This document shows positions 42,630 to 51,365 of a DNA stretch of 64,000 nt, one piece after another. Origin of the DNA: Halioglobus sp. (GTDB lineage: Bacteria > Pseudomonadota > Gammaproteobacteria > Pseudomonadales > Halieaceae); NCBI GenBank assembly GCA_002699145.1, contig PABK01000060.1, positions 62,001-126,000 on the forward strand. Direction: 5' to 3'. The notes under the pieces were generated by a model. It did no database searches, was not told the origin of the DNA, and saw only the letters and a list, made by a program, of their open reading frames with translations. Every line of letters begins with the position of its first letter. Within the stretch, counting starts at the first letter, position 1. Made by a program: the position numbers and the translations under genes.

Positions 42630-44570
42630 GTGAAACGCCCCGTACTGGCCGCGGTGCTACTGTGCGCCGCGTATGCGGCGGGTGCCGCGGACTGGCCCTA
42701 CTACGGTCGCGACCAGGGGGGGTCGAAGTATTCCCCCCTGGCCGATATACATCCTGGCAACGTGCGCGAACTGTCCCTGGCGTGGAGCTATCGCACCGGC
42801 GACTCCTCGGAGCTGCGACCCGCAGCCGTGCCCAGCTCCTTCCTGGCGACACCGGTGCTGCACGACAACACACTGTTTTTTTGCTCCGGCCTGGGCCGCG
42901 CCTTCGCCGTGGACGCAGAGAGCGGCCGGGAGCGCTGGGTTTACGACAGCCGCCCGAGCATGGACGGCGGCACCGGCAAATGCCGCGGCGTGGCCCTGTG
43001 GCACGACGCCACGGCGGCGGCGACGGTCTGCCGCTCGCGGGTGTTCATGGGCACGATAGACGGTCGCCTGGTCGCGCTGGACGCGGACAGTGGCCGACCT
43101 TGCGGCGATTTCGGCGAGGGCGGCAGTATCGACCTGGGTCAGGGCATGGGGCCGCTGTACCGCAACGAGTTGGCCATGACATCGCCGCCGGTGGTGGTCG
43201 ATGACCTGGTCATCCAGGGCGCGGCGGTGCGCGACAACCAGCGGGTGGATGCGCCGCCGGGGGTGATCCGCGCCTGGGATGCGCGCAGCGGGGCGCTGCG
43301 CTGGGCCTTCGACCCGGTGCCCGCCGACGCCCCCTCGCCACAGGCCGTGGGCGCGCCGCCGGGGCAGCGCTATCACGCCGGGACCGCCAACGCCTGGAGC
43401 CTGCTGTCGGCGGACGAGGAACTGGGCCTGGTGTACGTGCCCTTCGGCAGCCCCGGCCTGGACTTCATCGGCGGCCATCGAGGGCGCAACGGCGTGGACG
43501 TGGACCACTTCGCCAACTCGGTGGTCGCCCTGCGCGTCGCCAGCGGCGAGGTGGCCTGGTCCTTCCAGGCGGTGCACCACGACCTGTGGGACTACGACCT
43601 GCCGGCCCAGCCCCTGCTGATCGACATCGAAAAAGACGGCGCGCTGCGGTCGGCATTGGTGCAGGCCACCAAGATGGGGCATTTGTTCATCCTCGACCGC
43701 GCCAGCGGCGAGCCACTGTACCCGGTACAGGAGCGCGCCGTGCCGCAGACCGACGTGCCCGGGGAGTACACCGCGCCGACGCAACCCTTCCCGACCTTTC
43801 CCGCCCCCCTGCACCCGGCTGGCCTGGGCGCGCAGGACGCCTGGGGCTTCACCTTCTACGACCGCCGCGCCTGCCGCGAGAAGATCGCCGCGGCGCGCAG
43901 CGAGGGTATCTTCACGCCACCGACACTCGACGGTTACTACATCCAGTATCCCGGCGTGGCCGGCGGCCAGAACTGGGGCGGCCTGGCCTTTGACGCGCGC
44001 AACAACACGCTGATACTGCCGCAGAATCACGTGGTGGTGCACAACCGCCTGCTGCGCCGCGAGGATCTGCCGGCGGACGCCGGCGCCAGCGACACCGGAG
44101 GCTACTCGCTGTCACAGGGCAGTCCCTACATCGTACAGCACGGCATCCTGCTCTCGCCCTTCGGTACACCGTGCATCGCGCCGCCCTGGGGCACCCTAGT
44201 CGCGGTCAGTCTCGACAGTGGCGGCAAGCGCTGGGAGGTCCCCCTGGGCACACCCCGCGACATGCTGCCGGGCCTGTCCTGGTTCCCGTTCTTCCCCGCG
44301 CTGGGACTGCCCAGCGCCGGCGGTGCAATGGTGACCGCCGGCGGGCTGGTCTTCATTGGCGCGGCCATGGACAACTACCTGCGCGCCTTCGATGCGGACA
44401 GCGGCGCCGAGCTGTGGCGCGCCCGCCTTCCCGCCGGTGGCCAGGCCACGCCCATGACCTATCGCGGTGCGCGCAGCGGTCGCCAGTTCGTGGTAATAGC
44501 CGCCGGCGGGCACGCCTACATGCGCACGGCCCTGGGCGACTCACTGGTCGCTTTCAGCCTGCGCGAGTGA
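42630..44570 (+). CDS. PQQ-dependent (quinoprotein) dehydrogenase, membrane-GDH-like, exported
   Basis: This 646-residue periplasmic eight-bladed quinoprotein has a signal peptide (MKRPVLAAVLLCAAYAAGA) followed directly by DWPYYGRDQGGSKYSPL, the conserved start of the PQQ domain. Further landmarks are AVHHDLWDYDLPAQPLLID and QNWGGLAFDARNNTLILP, as in the PQQ domain of membrane glucose dehydrogenase. It lacks the five-helix membrane domain of Gcd, so electrons must leave by another route, perhaps the heme protein upstream. The start is GTG at 42630. The substrate could be a sugar, polyol or alcohol and cannot be fixed from sequence. Confidence 0.9.
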   Translation: MKRPVLAAVLLCAAYAAGAADWPYYGRDQGGSKYSPLADIHPGNVRELSLAWSYRTGDSSELRPAAVPSSFLATPVLHDNTLFFCSGLGRAFAVDAESGRERWVYDSRPSMDGGTGKCRGVALWHDATAAATVCRSRVFMGTIDGRLVALDADSGRPCGDFGEGGSIDLGQGMGPLYRNELAMTSPPVVVDDLVIQGAAVRDNQRVDAPPGVIRAWDARSGALRWAFDPVPADAPSPQAVGAPPGQRYHAGTANAWSLLSADEELGLVYVPFGSPGLDFIGGHRGRNGVDVDHFANSVVALRVASGEVAWSFQAVHHDLWDYDLPAQPLLIDIEKDGALRSALVQATKMGHLFILDRASGEPLYPVQERAVPQTDVPGEYTAPTQPFPTFPAPLHPAGLGAQDAWGFTFYDRRACREKIAAARSEGIFTPPTLDGYYIQYPGVAGGQNWGGLAFDARNNTLILPQNHVVVHNRLLRREDLPADAGASDTGGYSLSQGSPYIVQHGILLSPFGTPCIAPPWGTLVAVSLDSGGKRWEVPLGTPRDMLPGLSWFPFFPALGLPSAGGAMVTAGGLVFIGAAMDNYLRAFDADSGAELWRARLPAGGQATPMTYRGARSGRQFVVIAAGGHAYMRTALGDSLVAFSLRE

Positions 44571-44688
44571 CCGCCACCACGCGGCGCGGCGCCGGGATGC
44601 GACTTGTAAACCGGGATAAATCACCGCATGCTGCGCCTGAGCCGGATGCCCGGCGCAATTTCCATGAATACGCTGCGGTTACATTGCG

Positions 44689-45468
44689 ATGGTAACGCTC
44701 GACGATGCGGATTTCCCGGCATCGACAGACACCGACCTGATCTGCTCCAGTGCCCTGGATGTCGAGTGCCTGGGCTGTAAGCTCCGCCTGCTTTGCCTGC
44801 CGGCCGGACTGACGGCCGATGAAGTGGGCAAGCTCGAGGCGAGCGTGGAGCAAAGCGTCAGTATCGCGGCGGGTGAGTCCCTGTACGAGGCGGGCGACGC
44901 CTTCACCTCCCTCTACGCGGTACTGCGTGGCGGTATCAAGAAATATCGCCTGGCCCCGGACGGTGAGATCGATATCACTGGCTTCCACCTCCCCGGCGAG
45001 ATATTCGGCTACTCCGGTATCGACAGCGGCCACTACCTGGAACATGCGCTGGCGTTCGCCGACAGCGTGGTGTGCGAGATACCTTTCGAGGACATCGAGG
45101 CGCTCAGCCGCGACATTCCCAATCTGCAGCGCCGCCTGTTGCACCTGATGAGCCAGCGCATCGTGGAAGATCACGAACTCATGTGCCAGCTGGTCGACCA
45201 GACGCCCTCGCGCAAGCGCATCTGTGCCTTCCTGCTGGGCCTGTCCTCGCGCGCGGCGCGGCGCGGCGAGTCCAGCACGCGCATCGAGATACCGGTCACG
45301 CTGGTGGACATCGGCAACTACCTCGGTGTGCGACCGGAAACCGTCAGTCGACTCCTGACGCAGCTGGCCGCCGAGGGCGCCATCCGACGGGACAAGCGCA
45401 GCGTGACGATCCTCGACATGGAGAAGCTGCGCAAACCCGTGTGCGGGGCGGGCGCCGGGACTGGCTAG
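44689..45468 (+). CDS. fnr: FNR/ANR-type oxygen-sensing transcription regulator
   Basis: This 259-residue Crp/Fnr-family regulator has an oxygen-labile [4Fe-4S] cluster. The N-terminal ligands form CLGCKLRLLC (Cys27, Cys30, Cys36) and the fourth is Cys129 in DSVVCEIPFEDIE, the same arrangement as E. coli FNR. The cyclic-nucleotide-type beta roll follows, and the C-terminal helix-turn-helix recognition helix GVRPETVSRLL keeps the E-x-x-S-R residues that read TTGAT half sites. It switches gene expression between oxygen-rich and oxygen-poor conditions. The ATG at 44689 has no clear ribosome site. It lies 118 bases after the quinoprotein gene. Confidence 0.95.
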   Translation: MVTLDDADFPASTDTDLICSSALDVECLGCKLRLLCLPAGLTADEVGKLEASVEQSVSIAAGESLYEAGDAFTSLYAVLRGGIKKYRLAPDGEIDITGFHLPGEIFGYSGIDSGHYLEHALAFADSVVCEIPFEDIEALSRDIPNLQRRLLHLMSQRIVEDHELMCQLVDQTPSRKRICAFLLGLSSRAARRGESSTRIEIPVTLVDIGNYLGVRPETVSRLLTQLAAEGAIRRDKRSVTILDMEKLRKPVCGAGAGTG

Positions 45469-45604
45469 CAGGCGGCACTACCTGCTAAGCTGGCGCGGCG
45501 CGGAGCGTGAGTTGCCTGGCCTGCCTTCGCTGACACCATCCTGGAACTACCCTGGCCTCACGCAGGCCGACTGCCATAGGGAACGTGGTCGAGTCACCGC
45601 AACG

Positions 45605-46663
45605 ATGTATCAGCTCTTCGCCGAAATACCCCACCAGGGGCCGGGTTGCCTGTCACCCGAGGTCGCTTTCCGCCCCGACGGGCAGCAGTTCGCCGTCAGC
45701 TACCTCGATTATGACGAGGTGCGCATCTACAACTCGGCGGAATGCACACTGGCCCGGACCTACGGCAACCCGGAAGCGCAACTGGACAGGCCCCACGGTG
45801 TACTCCTGACGGACAAGCACCTGATTGTCGCCAACCGGCACCGCGAGAAGTGCCCCGCGACCTACACGGTGTACCGGCTGGGAAGCGAGTCATCCGCCCC
45901 GGTGTTCACCCTGCAGACACCGGTAGACCACCTGCTCGAGGCGCACAGCCTGGCGATGCGCGATGACCTGCTGGTGGCCACGCATTGCGAACACGACAGT
46001 TCCCTGGGCGCCCTGTTGTCCTATCGCTTCGATGACGACACGGGTGAGATTCACGGCCCGCTGGACTGCCGGGAAGACGCCTTCGATGACCTCGGCATGG
46101 CCAAGGGCGTGGCATTTGCGGCTGACCGTGAGGGAATCCTCGTCAGCTTCAACTCGGACAAGCGCATTTCACGGCGACAAAAACTGGCGTTTCGCCTGTT
46201 CAAGGCCTGGAATATTGTCGCCACCGGCGGCCTGCGCGGGGTCGCCAACAGGCTGGACCCGCAGAGGCAGTTGCGTACTCGGGAGAAGGCATATGCCGGC
46301 AACGGTATCGCCTTGTTTGACGTGGACGGCAAAGGGCGTTTCTCCGCCGGTCCACGGCGCGTCATGCTGCGCGCGGAGTTCTGCCGGTTGGAAAACGTCG
46401 CGGTCAGCCAGGACGCGGTGGCGCTTACCGATACCGTCAATCACCAGGTGCAGATATTCGATGCCGGGCGCGATCCCGAACTGCAGCACCCCATGCAATG
46501 CATTACCCGGGACCTGTCCCTGCCTCACGGCGTCAAGTTTTCACCGGACGGGCAGTTGCTGGTGGTCACCAACTACGGGCTGCGCAGTTACAACCAGCTG
46601 ATTCACTGGCAGCACTTCCGCAACCCCCGCGGGGACAAGGTGATGGTGTACAAACGTCAATGA
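45605..46663 (+). CDS. Beta-propeller protein of unknown function
   Basis: This 352-residue protein has six or seven propeller-like repeats (for example AFRPDGQQFAVSYLDYDEVR, LDRPHGVLLTDKHLIVANRH, LSLPHGVKFSPDGQLLVVTN), similar to NHL/SMP-30-like or lactonase propellers. There is no signal peptide, so it appears to be cytoplasmic. The start is uncertain. I use the ATG at 45605, where family-like sequence begins, since the open frame upstream to 45512 gives unlikely sequence. It is convergent with the molybdopterin oxidoreductase gene. The ligand or reaction is unknown. Confidence 0.7.
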   Translation: MYQLFAEIPHQGPGCLSPEVAFRPDGQQFAVSYLDYDEVRIYNSAECTLARTYGNPEAQLDRPHGVLLTDKHLIVANRHREKCPATYTVYRLGSESSAPVFTLQTPVDHLLEAHSLAMRDDLLVATHCEHDSSLGALLSYRFDDDTGEIHGPLDCREDAFDDLGMAKGVAFAADREGILVSFNSDKRISRRQKLAFRLFKAWNIVATGGLRGVANRLDPQRQLRTREKAYAGNGIALFDVDGKGRFSAGPRRVMLRAEFCRLENVAVSQDAVALTDTVNHQVQIFDAGRDPELQHPMQCITRDLSLPHGVKFSPDGQLLVVTNYGLRSYNQLIHWQHFRNPRGDKVMVYKRQ

Positions 46664-46735
46664 CGTCGCCTTGCCGGTAGGGCCGGCCCGGCGGCGCGGC
46701 CTGTCCGCGGCTGAGAACCTGCCGGGCAGCCGCGG

Positions 46736-48904
46736 CTAGTGCGAGCTGCCCACGATGTCGACAAAAATCCCGGACAGGTGTGACATACCCGACAGCGCTT
46801 CAATATTGTCCGCCCCGTCGCCGGCGAGGTAGTTGGAGTTCACCCCGGGGTGCTGGCGCGCATGGCTCAGGCCGTCAGCATTCTTGTGGCCCCAGCACTG
46901 GGGAATCGCCACCGTGCGCGGCATCATCTCGTCGCTGACTTTCACCGGGATGCGGATACTGCCGAAAGCGGAACGCACGGTGACCTCGTCACCAGTGCCC
47001 ACGCCGATGCTGTGCGCGTCCTCGGGATTCAGGTAGGCGTAGTTGGTCTCGTCCTTCACCAGTCGCGGCACGTTGGCGGAGGCCGTGTTCATGCGCTTGA
47101 TCTCGCGCTTGCCGATCAGCTTGAACTCCTGGCGCCTGGCGCGTTCCTCCTCGAACAGCTCCGGCGCGCTCGCGGCGAGGGTCGCCACGTAGTCTGCCGG
47201 GGCCAGGTGGACGCGACCGTCCTGCGTCAGTACGCGATCGGTGCCGAGAAAGTTGCCGCCGCGATTCGGCGACAACAGCAGCCCGTGGCGGTGTTGTTGC
47301 AGGAAGGCCTTGCGCCCGGGCAGGCCGCCCTTCTTCAGCATGCCGTCGATCATTTTTTCCGGGGTCAGTGCGAGTCTGCGCAGCCAGCGGCGCGGCGCAT
47401 ACGCCAGCCGTGTATTCAAGCGCAGCAGCTGCGCCAGCCAGCGCTTGCCGAACATGGTCAGCCCGGCGGCTTCGGCCAGGCGGCTGTAAATCCACCATTC
47501 GTGGCGCACGTTCTGGGGTGGCTCGACAACCGCGTCGCTGTAGCTCATGTACGGCACCGGTGTACAGGCGGTGAAACTCTGCAGCGCGTAGGGCAGTTCG
47601 GCGCGCTCCAGCCAGGTCGGCGCCGGCAGTATGTAGTGAGCGAGATTGCCCACCTCGTTGCGAAACAGGTCTATGCATACCAGCAGCTCCAGGTCGGCGA
47701 AGGCGCGGTCCAGCCGTCCGTCCGGGTTGGAGCAGGCCAGTAGCGGGTTGCTCGCCTCGACGATCATGCCGCGCACCCGGCCGCTCTCCATGTCCGCCGC
47801 GAGCATGCCCGAGGGCTGCAGGCCTACCACGCTGACCAGCCCGTCCTCGCGGTCGACGCGTGCGGTGAGCTGTCCCTCCTCCTTGATCTGCCGCGCCATG
47901 TCGAACAGCCCCTCACCCATGAGCATGCCGCCGGGCCGGTCGAGATTGCCGGAGATGGCATTGATCGCCTCGAGCAGCCAGAAGCAGAGAGTGCCGCTGC
48001 GGCCCTGGTTGACGCCTGTCGCCATGTACAGGCAGGCACCAGTCGACTGGCGATGGGATGTCACCAGGTCACGCAGCGTGGCCGCGTCGACCCCCGTGAC
48101 CTGCGCCTGCCTTTCGGCTGTCCAGGGAGCGACGGCCTCCCGCAGTGCCTCGAAACCGACCATGTGCCGCTCGACAATCTCCTGGTCTGCCGCGCCCTGT
48201 TGTATCAGCTCGCGACAGAAAGCGGCGAGAAAGTACAGGTCCGTGTCGGGGCGAATGAACAGGTGCTCTCCCGCCTGCGCGGTCTCGATGCGCCGGGGAT
48301 TGACGAACACGACGCGGCCACCGCGTTTCACCACCGCCTTGAAACGCTGCACAGCGCCGGGCAGGTGGTACAGGGTGTTGCCGGACACCGCCGGGTTGGC
48401 TCCAAGCACCATGACGAATTGCGTATTGTCGATATCCGGGTAGGCCAGGCGGAACGGCGAGCCGTACATGTCCTCGCAGACGCGAAACTTGTTGGTGGTA
48501 TCGCAGGTGCCGGTGCCGTACATGCGGCGCGACCCCAGCGCCTGGTAGAACGCGTTGCGGAACATCGGCGCCAGCAGGTTGGCGCCGCCGGCGGAACCGA
48601 CCAGGTGGGCGAAGCTCTGTGCCCCGTGGCGGTCCACGAGGGCGCGAATCTTCGCGCCGATTTCCGCCAGCGCCTGGTCCCAGCTGATGGTTTGCCAGCT
48701 GTCGCCGACGCGCTTCTGCGGCGCGGTGAGGCGGTCCGGGCTGTTTTGTACCTTGTCGAAATGTATGCCCTTGACGCAGGAGTAGCCCTTGCTGACCACG
48801 TGCGCCTTGTCCGGCCGGATTTTCACCACCCGGTTGTCCTGGACATCGACTTCCAGGCCGCAGGTGGCCTCGCAGGTACGGCAGAAGGTGTAGCGGGTTT
48901 CCAT
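46736..48904 (-). CDS. Molybdopterin-dependent oxidoreductase (formate dehydrogenase/DMSO-reductase family)
   Basis: This 722-residue protein is of the DMSO reductase superfamily. The N-terminal [4Fe-4S] ligands are Cys8, Cys11, Cys15 and Cys43 (FCRTCEATC and KGYSCVKG). Cofactor regions include VGSAGGANLLAPMF, ANPAVSGNTLYHLPG, TGVNQGRSGTLCFWLLEAIN and the C-terminal aspartate-decarboxylase-like domain (LNPEDAHSIGVGTGDEVTVR, VAIPQCWGHKNADGL). There is no Tat signal, so it is cytoplasmic. Electron-transfer partner subunits are not adjacent. The substrate is unknown, and the gene is sometimes annotated as anaerobic dehydrogenase. It is divergent from the acyl-CoA ligase gene. Confidence 0.92.
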   Translation of the reverse strand: METRYTFCRTCEATCGLEVDVQDNRVVKIRPDKAHVVSKGYSCVKGIHFDKVQNSPDRLTAPQKRVGDSWQTISWDQALAEIGAKIRALVDRHGAQSFAHLVGSAGGANLLAPMFRNAFYQALGSRRMYGTGTCDTTNKFRVCEDMYGSPFRLAYPDIDNTQFVMVLGANPAVSGNTLYHLPGAVQRFKAVVKRGGRVVFVNPRRIETAQAGEHLFIRPDTDLYFLAAFCRELIQQGAADQEIVERHMVGFEALREAVAPWTAERQAQVTGVDAATLRDLVTSHRQSTGACLYMATGVNQGRSGTLCFWLLEAINAISGNLDRPGGMLMGEGLFDMARQIKEEGQLTARVDREDGLVSVVGLQPSGMLAADMESGRVRGMIVEASNPLLACSNPDGRLDRAFADLELLVCIDLFRNEVGNLAHYILPAPTWLERAELPYALQSFTACTPVPYMSYSDAVVEPPQNVRHEWWIYSRLAEAAGLTMFGKRWLAQLLRLNTRLAYAPRRWLRRLALTPEKMIDGMLKKGGLPGRKAFLQQHRHGLLLSPNRGGNFLGTDRVLTQDGRVHLAPADYVATLAASAPELFEEERARRQEFKLIGKREIKRMNTASANVPRLVKDETNYAYLNPEDAHSIGVGTGDEVTVRSAFGSIRIPVKVSDEMMPRTVAIPQCWGHKNADGLSHARQHPGVNSNYLAGDGADNIEALSGMSHLSGIFVDIVGSSH

Positions 48905-49109
48905 GGCGCGGGTCCTGTGGCTTCCGGTACTGCGGGCATTTCATCACCACGCCGGGGAGATTTGAAGAACGGCGGTTCAGCAATCCGCACCGTCACCGTT
49001 CTACTGTGGTTTTCGACGGCAACGCCGTGCTGGCCTATTATTGTTCCAGTGCCGCGCTGTCGCGCGGACAGTACCGGTAATCATAACAATACCCCTGGAG
49101 ACCTGTAGC

Positions 49110-50729
49110 ATGAGCCTGAGCGAATCCTGCGCCGTGGGTACCGACGACCCTGTTGTGCGCGACCTGACCATCGGCGACGCACTGCGCGAGGCGGCCGCCG
49201 CCGCGCCGCAGCGACCGGCACTGGTCGCCGGCAGCGCGGACCCCGCGGCCCGGCGGCAGTGGAGCTACAGCGAGCTGCTGGCGCAGTCGGAGGAGGTGGC
49301 GCACGCGTTGCTCGCGCGCTTCCGGCCCGGCGAGCGGGTCGCCGTGTGGGCGCCGAATATCCCCGAGTGGGTGTTGCTGGAGTACGGCGCGGCCCTCGCC
49401 GGTGTCGTGCTGGTTACCGTCAACCCGTCCTACCAAGCCGAGGAGCTCGCCTACGTGCTCAACCAGTCACGTGCGGCGGGCATCTTCCTGCTGCGCGAGT
49501 TTCGCGGCAATCCCATGGGGGAACATCTGCAGGCCGCCCGCGACCGCTGCCCGCACCTGCGCGAGGTCCTGTACATCGAGGCCTGGGAGGCGTTCCTGCA
49601 GGACGCGACTGCCGCTAGCGCCCTGCCGGCGGTCGCGCCGGGAGATGCGTGCATGATCCAGTACACCTCGGGCACAACGGGCTTCCCGAAAGGCGCGCTG
49701 CTGCACCACCGCGGCCTGGTCAACAACGGCGCTCACACCATGGCGACGAACGGCGCGCGCGACGGCTGTGTGTATGTGGGTATCATGCCCCTGTTCCACA
49801 CGGCCGGCTGCGTGCTGGCGGTACTGGGTGCCCTGGCCTGCCGCGGCACGCTGGTGCTGGTGGAAATGTTCGAGCCGGGCCTGGTACTGGAACTCATGGA
49901 AGCGTATCGCGCCAACGCAATGCTCGGTGTGCCGACCATGCTGGTGGCGCTGCTGGAACACCCGGACTTTAGCCGGCGCGACCTGTCCAGCGTGGAAGTG
50001 ATCTGTTCCGGCGGTTCCACCGTGCCGGCGGCACTGGTACAGCGCCTGGAGCAGGTCCTGGACGCGCCCTTTACCATTGTGTTCGGGCAAACCGAGTGCT
50101 CGCCGGTCGCCTGCATGACGCGGCCCGACGACAGCATCGAGGACAAGGCGCACACCCTGGGCCGGCCCATGCCCAACGTGGAAGTGAAAATCGTCGACCC
50201 GCAGAGCGGGGCGACGCTGCCCGTGGGGCAGCTCGGCGAGTTCCTGACCCGGGGTTACCACGTGATGCTCGAGTACTTCGACAACCCGGAAGCCACGGCC
50301 AAGACCATCGACGCGCAGGGATGGCTGCATACCGGCGATCTCTGCTCAATGGACGAACGCGGTTACTGCAGGATCGAGGGACGCTTGAAGGACATGATCA
50401 TCCGCGGCGGAGAGAATATCTATCCGCGCGAGATCGAGGAGTTGCTGTTCAAACACCCGCAGGTCGGTGAGGTGGCGGTGGTCGGCCTGCCCGACGAGCG
50501 TATGGGAGAGGAGGTCGGCGCGTTCCTGCGTCCGGCGCCAGGGCAGTCCCTGGAGCGCGATGAGCTGTTCGCCTACCTGCGCGAGCACCTGTCGCCGCAG
50601 AAGACGCCGCGCCTGTGGTTTGAAGTCGACGCCTTCCCGCTAACCGGCTCCGGCAAGATCCAGAAGTTCGCCCTGCGCGAGCAGTGGCAGGCGGGGCAGT
50701 GCCGTGAGCTGACGGCCGCGTCCGCGTGA
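49110..50729 (+). CDS. Acyl-CoA ligase (AMP-binding, fatty-acid/aryl type)
   Basis: This 539-residue adenylate-forming enzyme activates a carboxylic acid to its CoA thioester with ATP. The P-loop is YTSGTTGFPKGALL, the A5 motif is VFGQTECSP, the A7 motif WLHTGDLCSMDERG, the A8 hinge RLKDMIIRGGENIYP and the A10 lysine GSGKIQKFALRE. All core motifs are intact. The ATG at 49110 is preceded by CTGGAG at 9 bases. The divergent molybdo-enzyme and the second, interrupted ligase nearby place it in a catabolic region, and the carboxylic-acid substrate may be branched or aromatic (inference). Confidence 0.92.
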   Translation: MSLSESCAVGTDDPVVRDLTIGDALREAAAAAPQRPALVAGSADPAARRQWSYSELLAQSEEVAHALLARFRPGERVAVWAPNIPEWVLLEYGAALAGVVLVTVNPSYQAEELAYVLNQSRAAGIFLLREFRGNPMGEHLQAARDRCPHLREVLYIEAWEAFLQDATAASALPAVAPGDACMIQYTSGTTGFPKGALLHHRGLVNNGAHTMATNGARDGCVYVGIMPLFHTAGCVLAVLGALACRGTLVLVEMFEPGLVLELMEAYRANAMLGVPTMLVALLEHPDFSRRDLSSVEVICSGGSTVPAALVQRLEQVLDAPFTIVFGQTECSPVACMTRPDDSIEDKAHTLGRPMPNVEVKIVDPQSGATLPVGQLGEFLTRGYHVMLEYFDNPEATAKTIDAQGWLHTGDLCSMDERGYCRIEGRLKDMIIRGGENIYPREIEELLFKHPQVGEVAVVGLPDERMGEEVGAFLRPAPGQSLERDELFAYLREHLSPQKTPRLWFEVDAFPLTGSGKIQKFALREQWQAGQCRELTAASA

Positions 50730-50798
50730 TCGCAGCGACGCTCGGTGCTCGCGCCGCGTCGCGCCCGCAACTCGGGTCGTGCCGCTGGCGAGCTTGAT

Positions 50799-51074
50799 TC
50801 AGCCGCCGACAAAACGCATCAGTGACAGCTGGAACATGCGTTGCCGCCTGCTTTCTTCGGCCTTGAACACGCGCAGTTGCTGGTTGTAGGCGTCCGCCAG
50901 CAGTTGCAGGTAGTCGATAATCTCGTTGTGTCGCGAGACGTCCTGGACAGCGGGCAGCGCCTGTTCCTGTTCCCTGATGAACTGTTGCAGGATCTCTCCG
51001 TAGCTTTGCATGTCCGCGAAGGTGGCGGTCCTGCCGTCCGGTAACTGGACGGAAATCGATTGCCCGTTGTGCAC
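50799..51074 (-). CDS. Small helical protein of unknown function
   Basis: This 91-residue soluble protein starts at GTG with GAGGAA 6 bases upstream, a convincing initiation region. The first 20 residues look beta (ISVQLPDGRTATF). The rest is helical and Gln/Glu-rich (ILQQFIREQEQALP, IIDYLQLLADAYNQQLRVFK) and likely forms a coiled coil. I do not recognise a family. It lies convergent with the acyl-CoA ligase, and no partner is evident. Confidence 0.6.
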   Translation of the reverse strand: MHNGQSISVQLPDGRTATFADMQSYGEILQQFIREQEQALPAVQDVSRHNEIIDYLQLLADAYNQQLRVFKAEESRRQRMFQLSLMRFVGG

Positions 51075-51365
51075 TGGTTGTTCCTCACGGTTGGACCGGG
51101 TAGCGGTAAGCGATGAGAGAAACAGGGTCGGCTGGTTCTCCCTCGCAGGGGTTCAAGCAATAACAGTGCCAACGTGAGCGATACCGCGCCCTGACGGGTG
51201 AATTACGGGGTCGCGGGGAGTACGGTCCCTGTTGTGTGCTGGCGCAGGGCCGCCGGGAGCGCCAACGATGGCGCCGCCGTGGTGCGCCGGCGCACCAGAA
51301 TGTGCTCGCCCGACGGCCGGCGCCGCCGGTGTCCCGAGTCGATGGCGCGGGGAGCGCGGCTGCGC

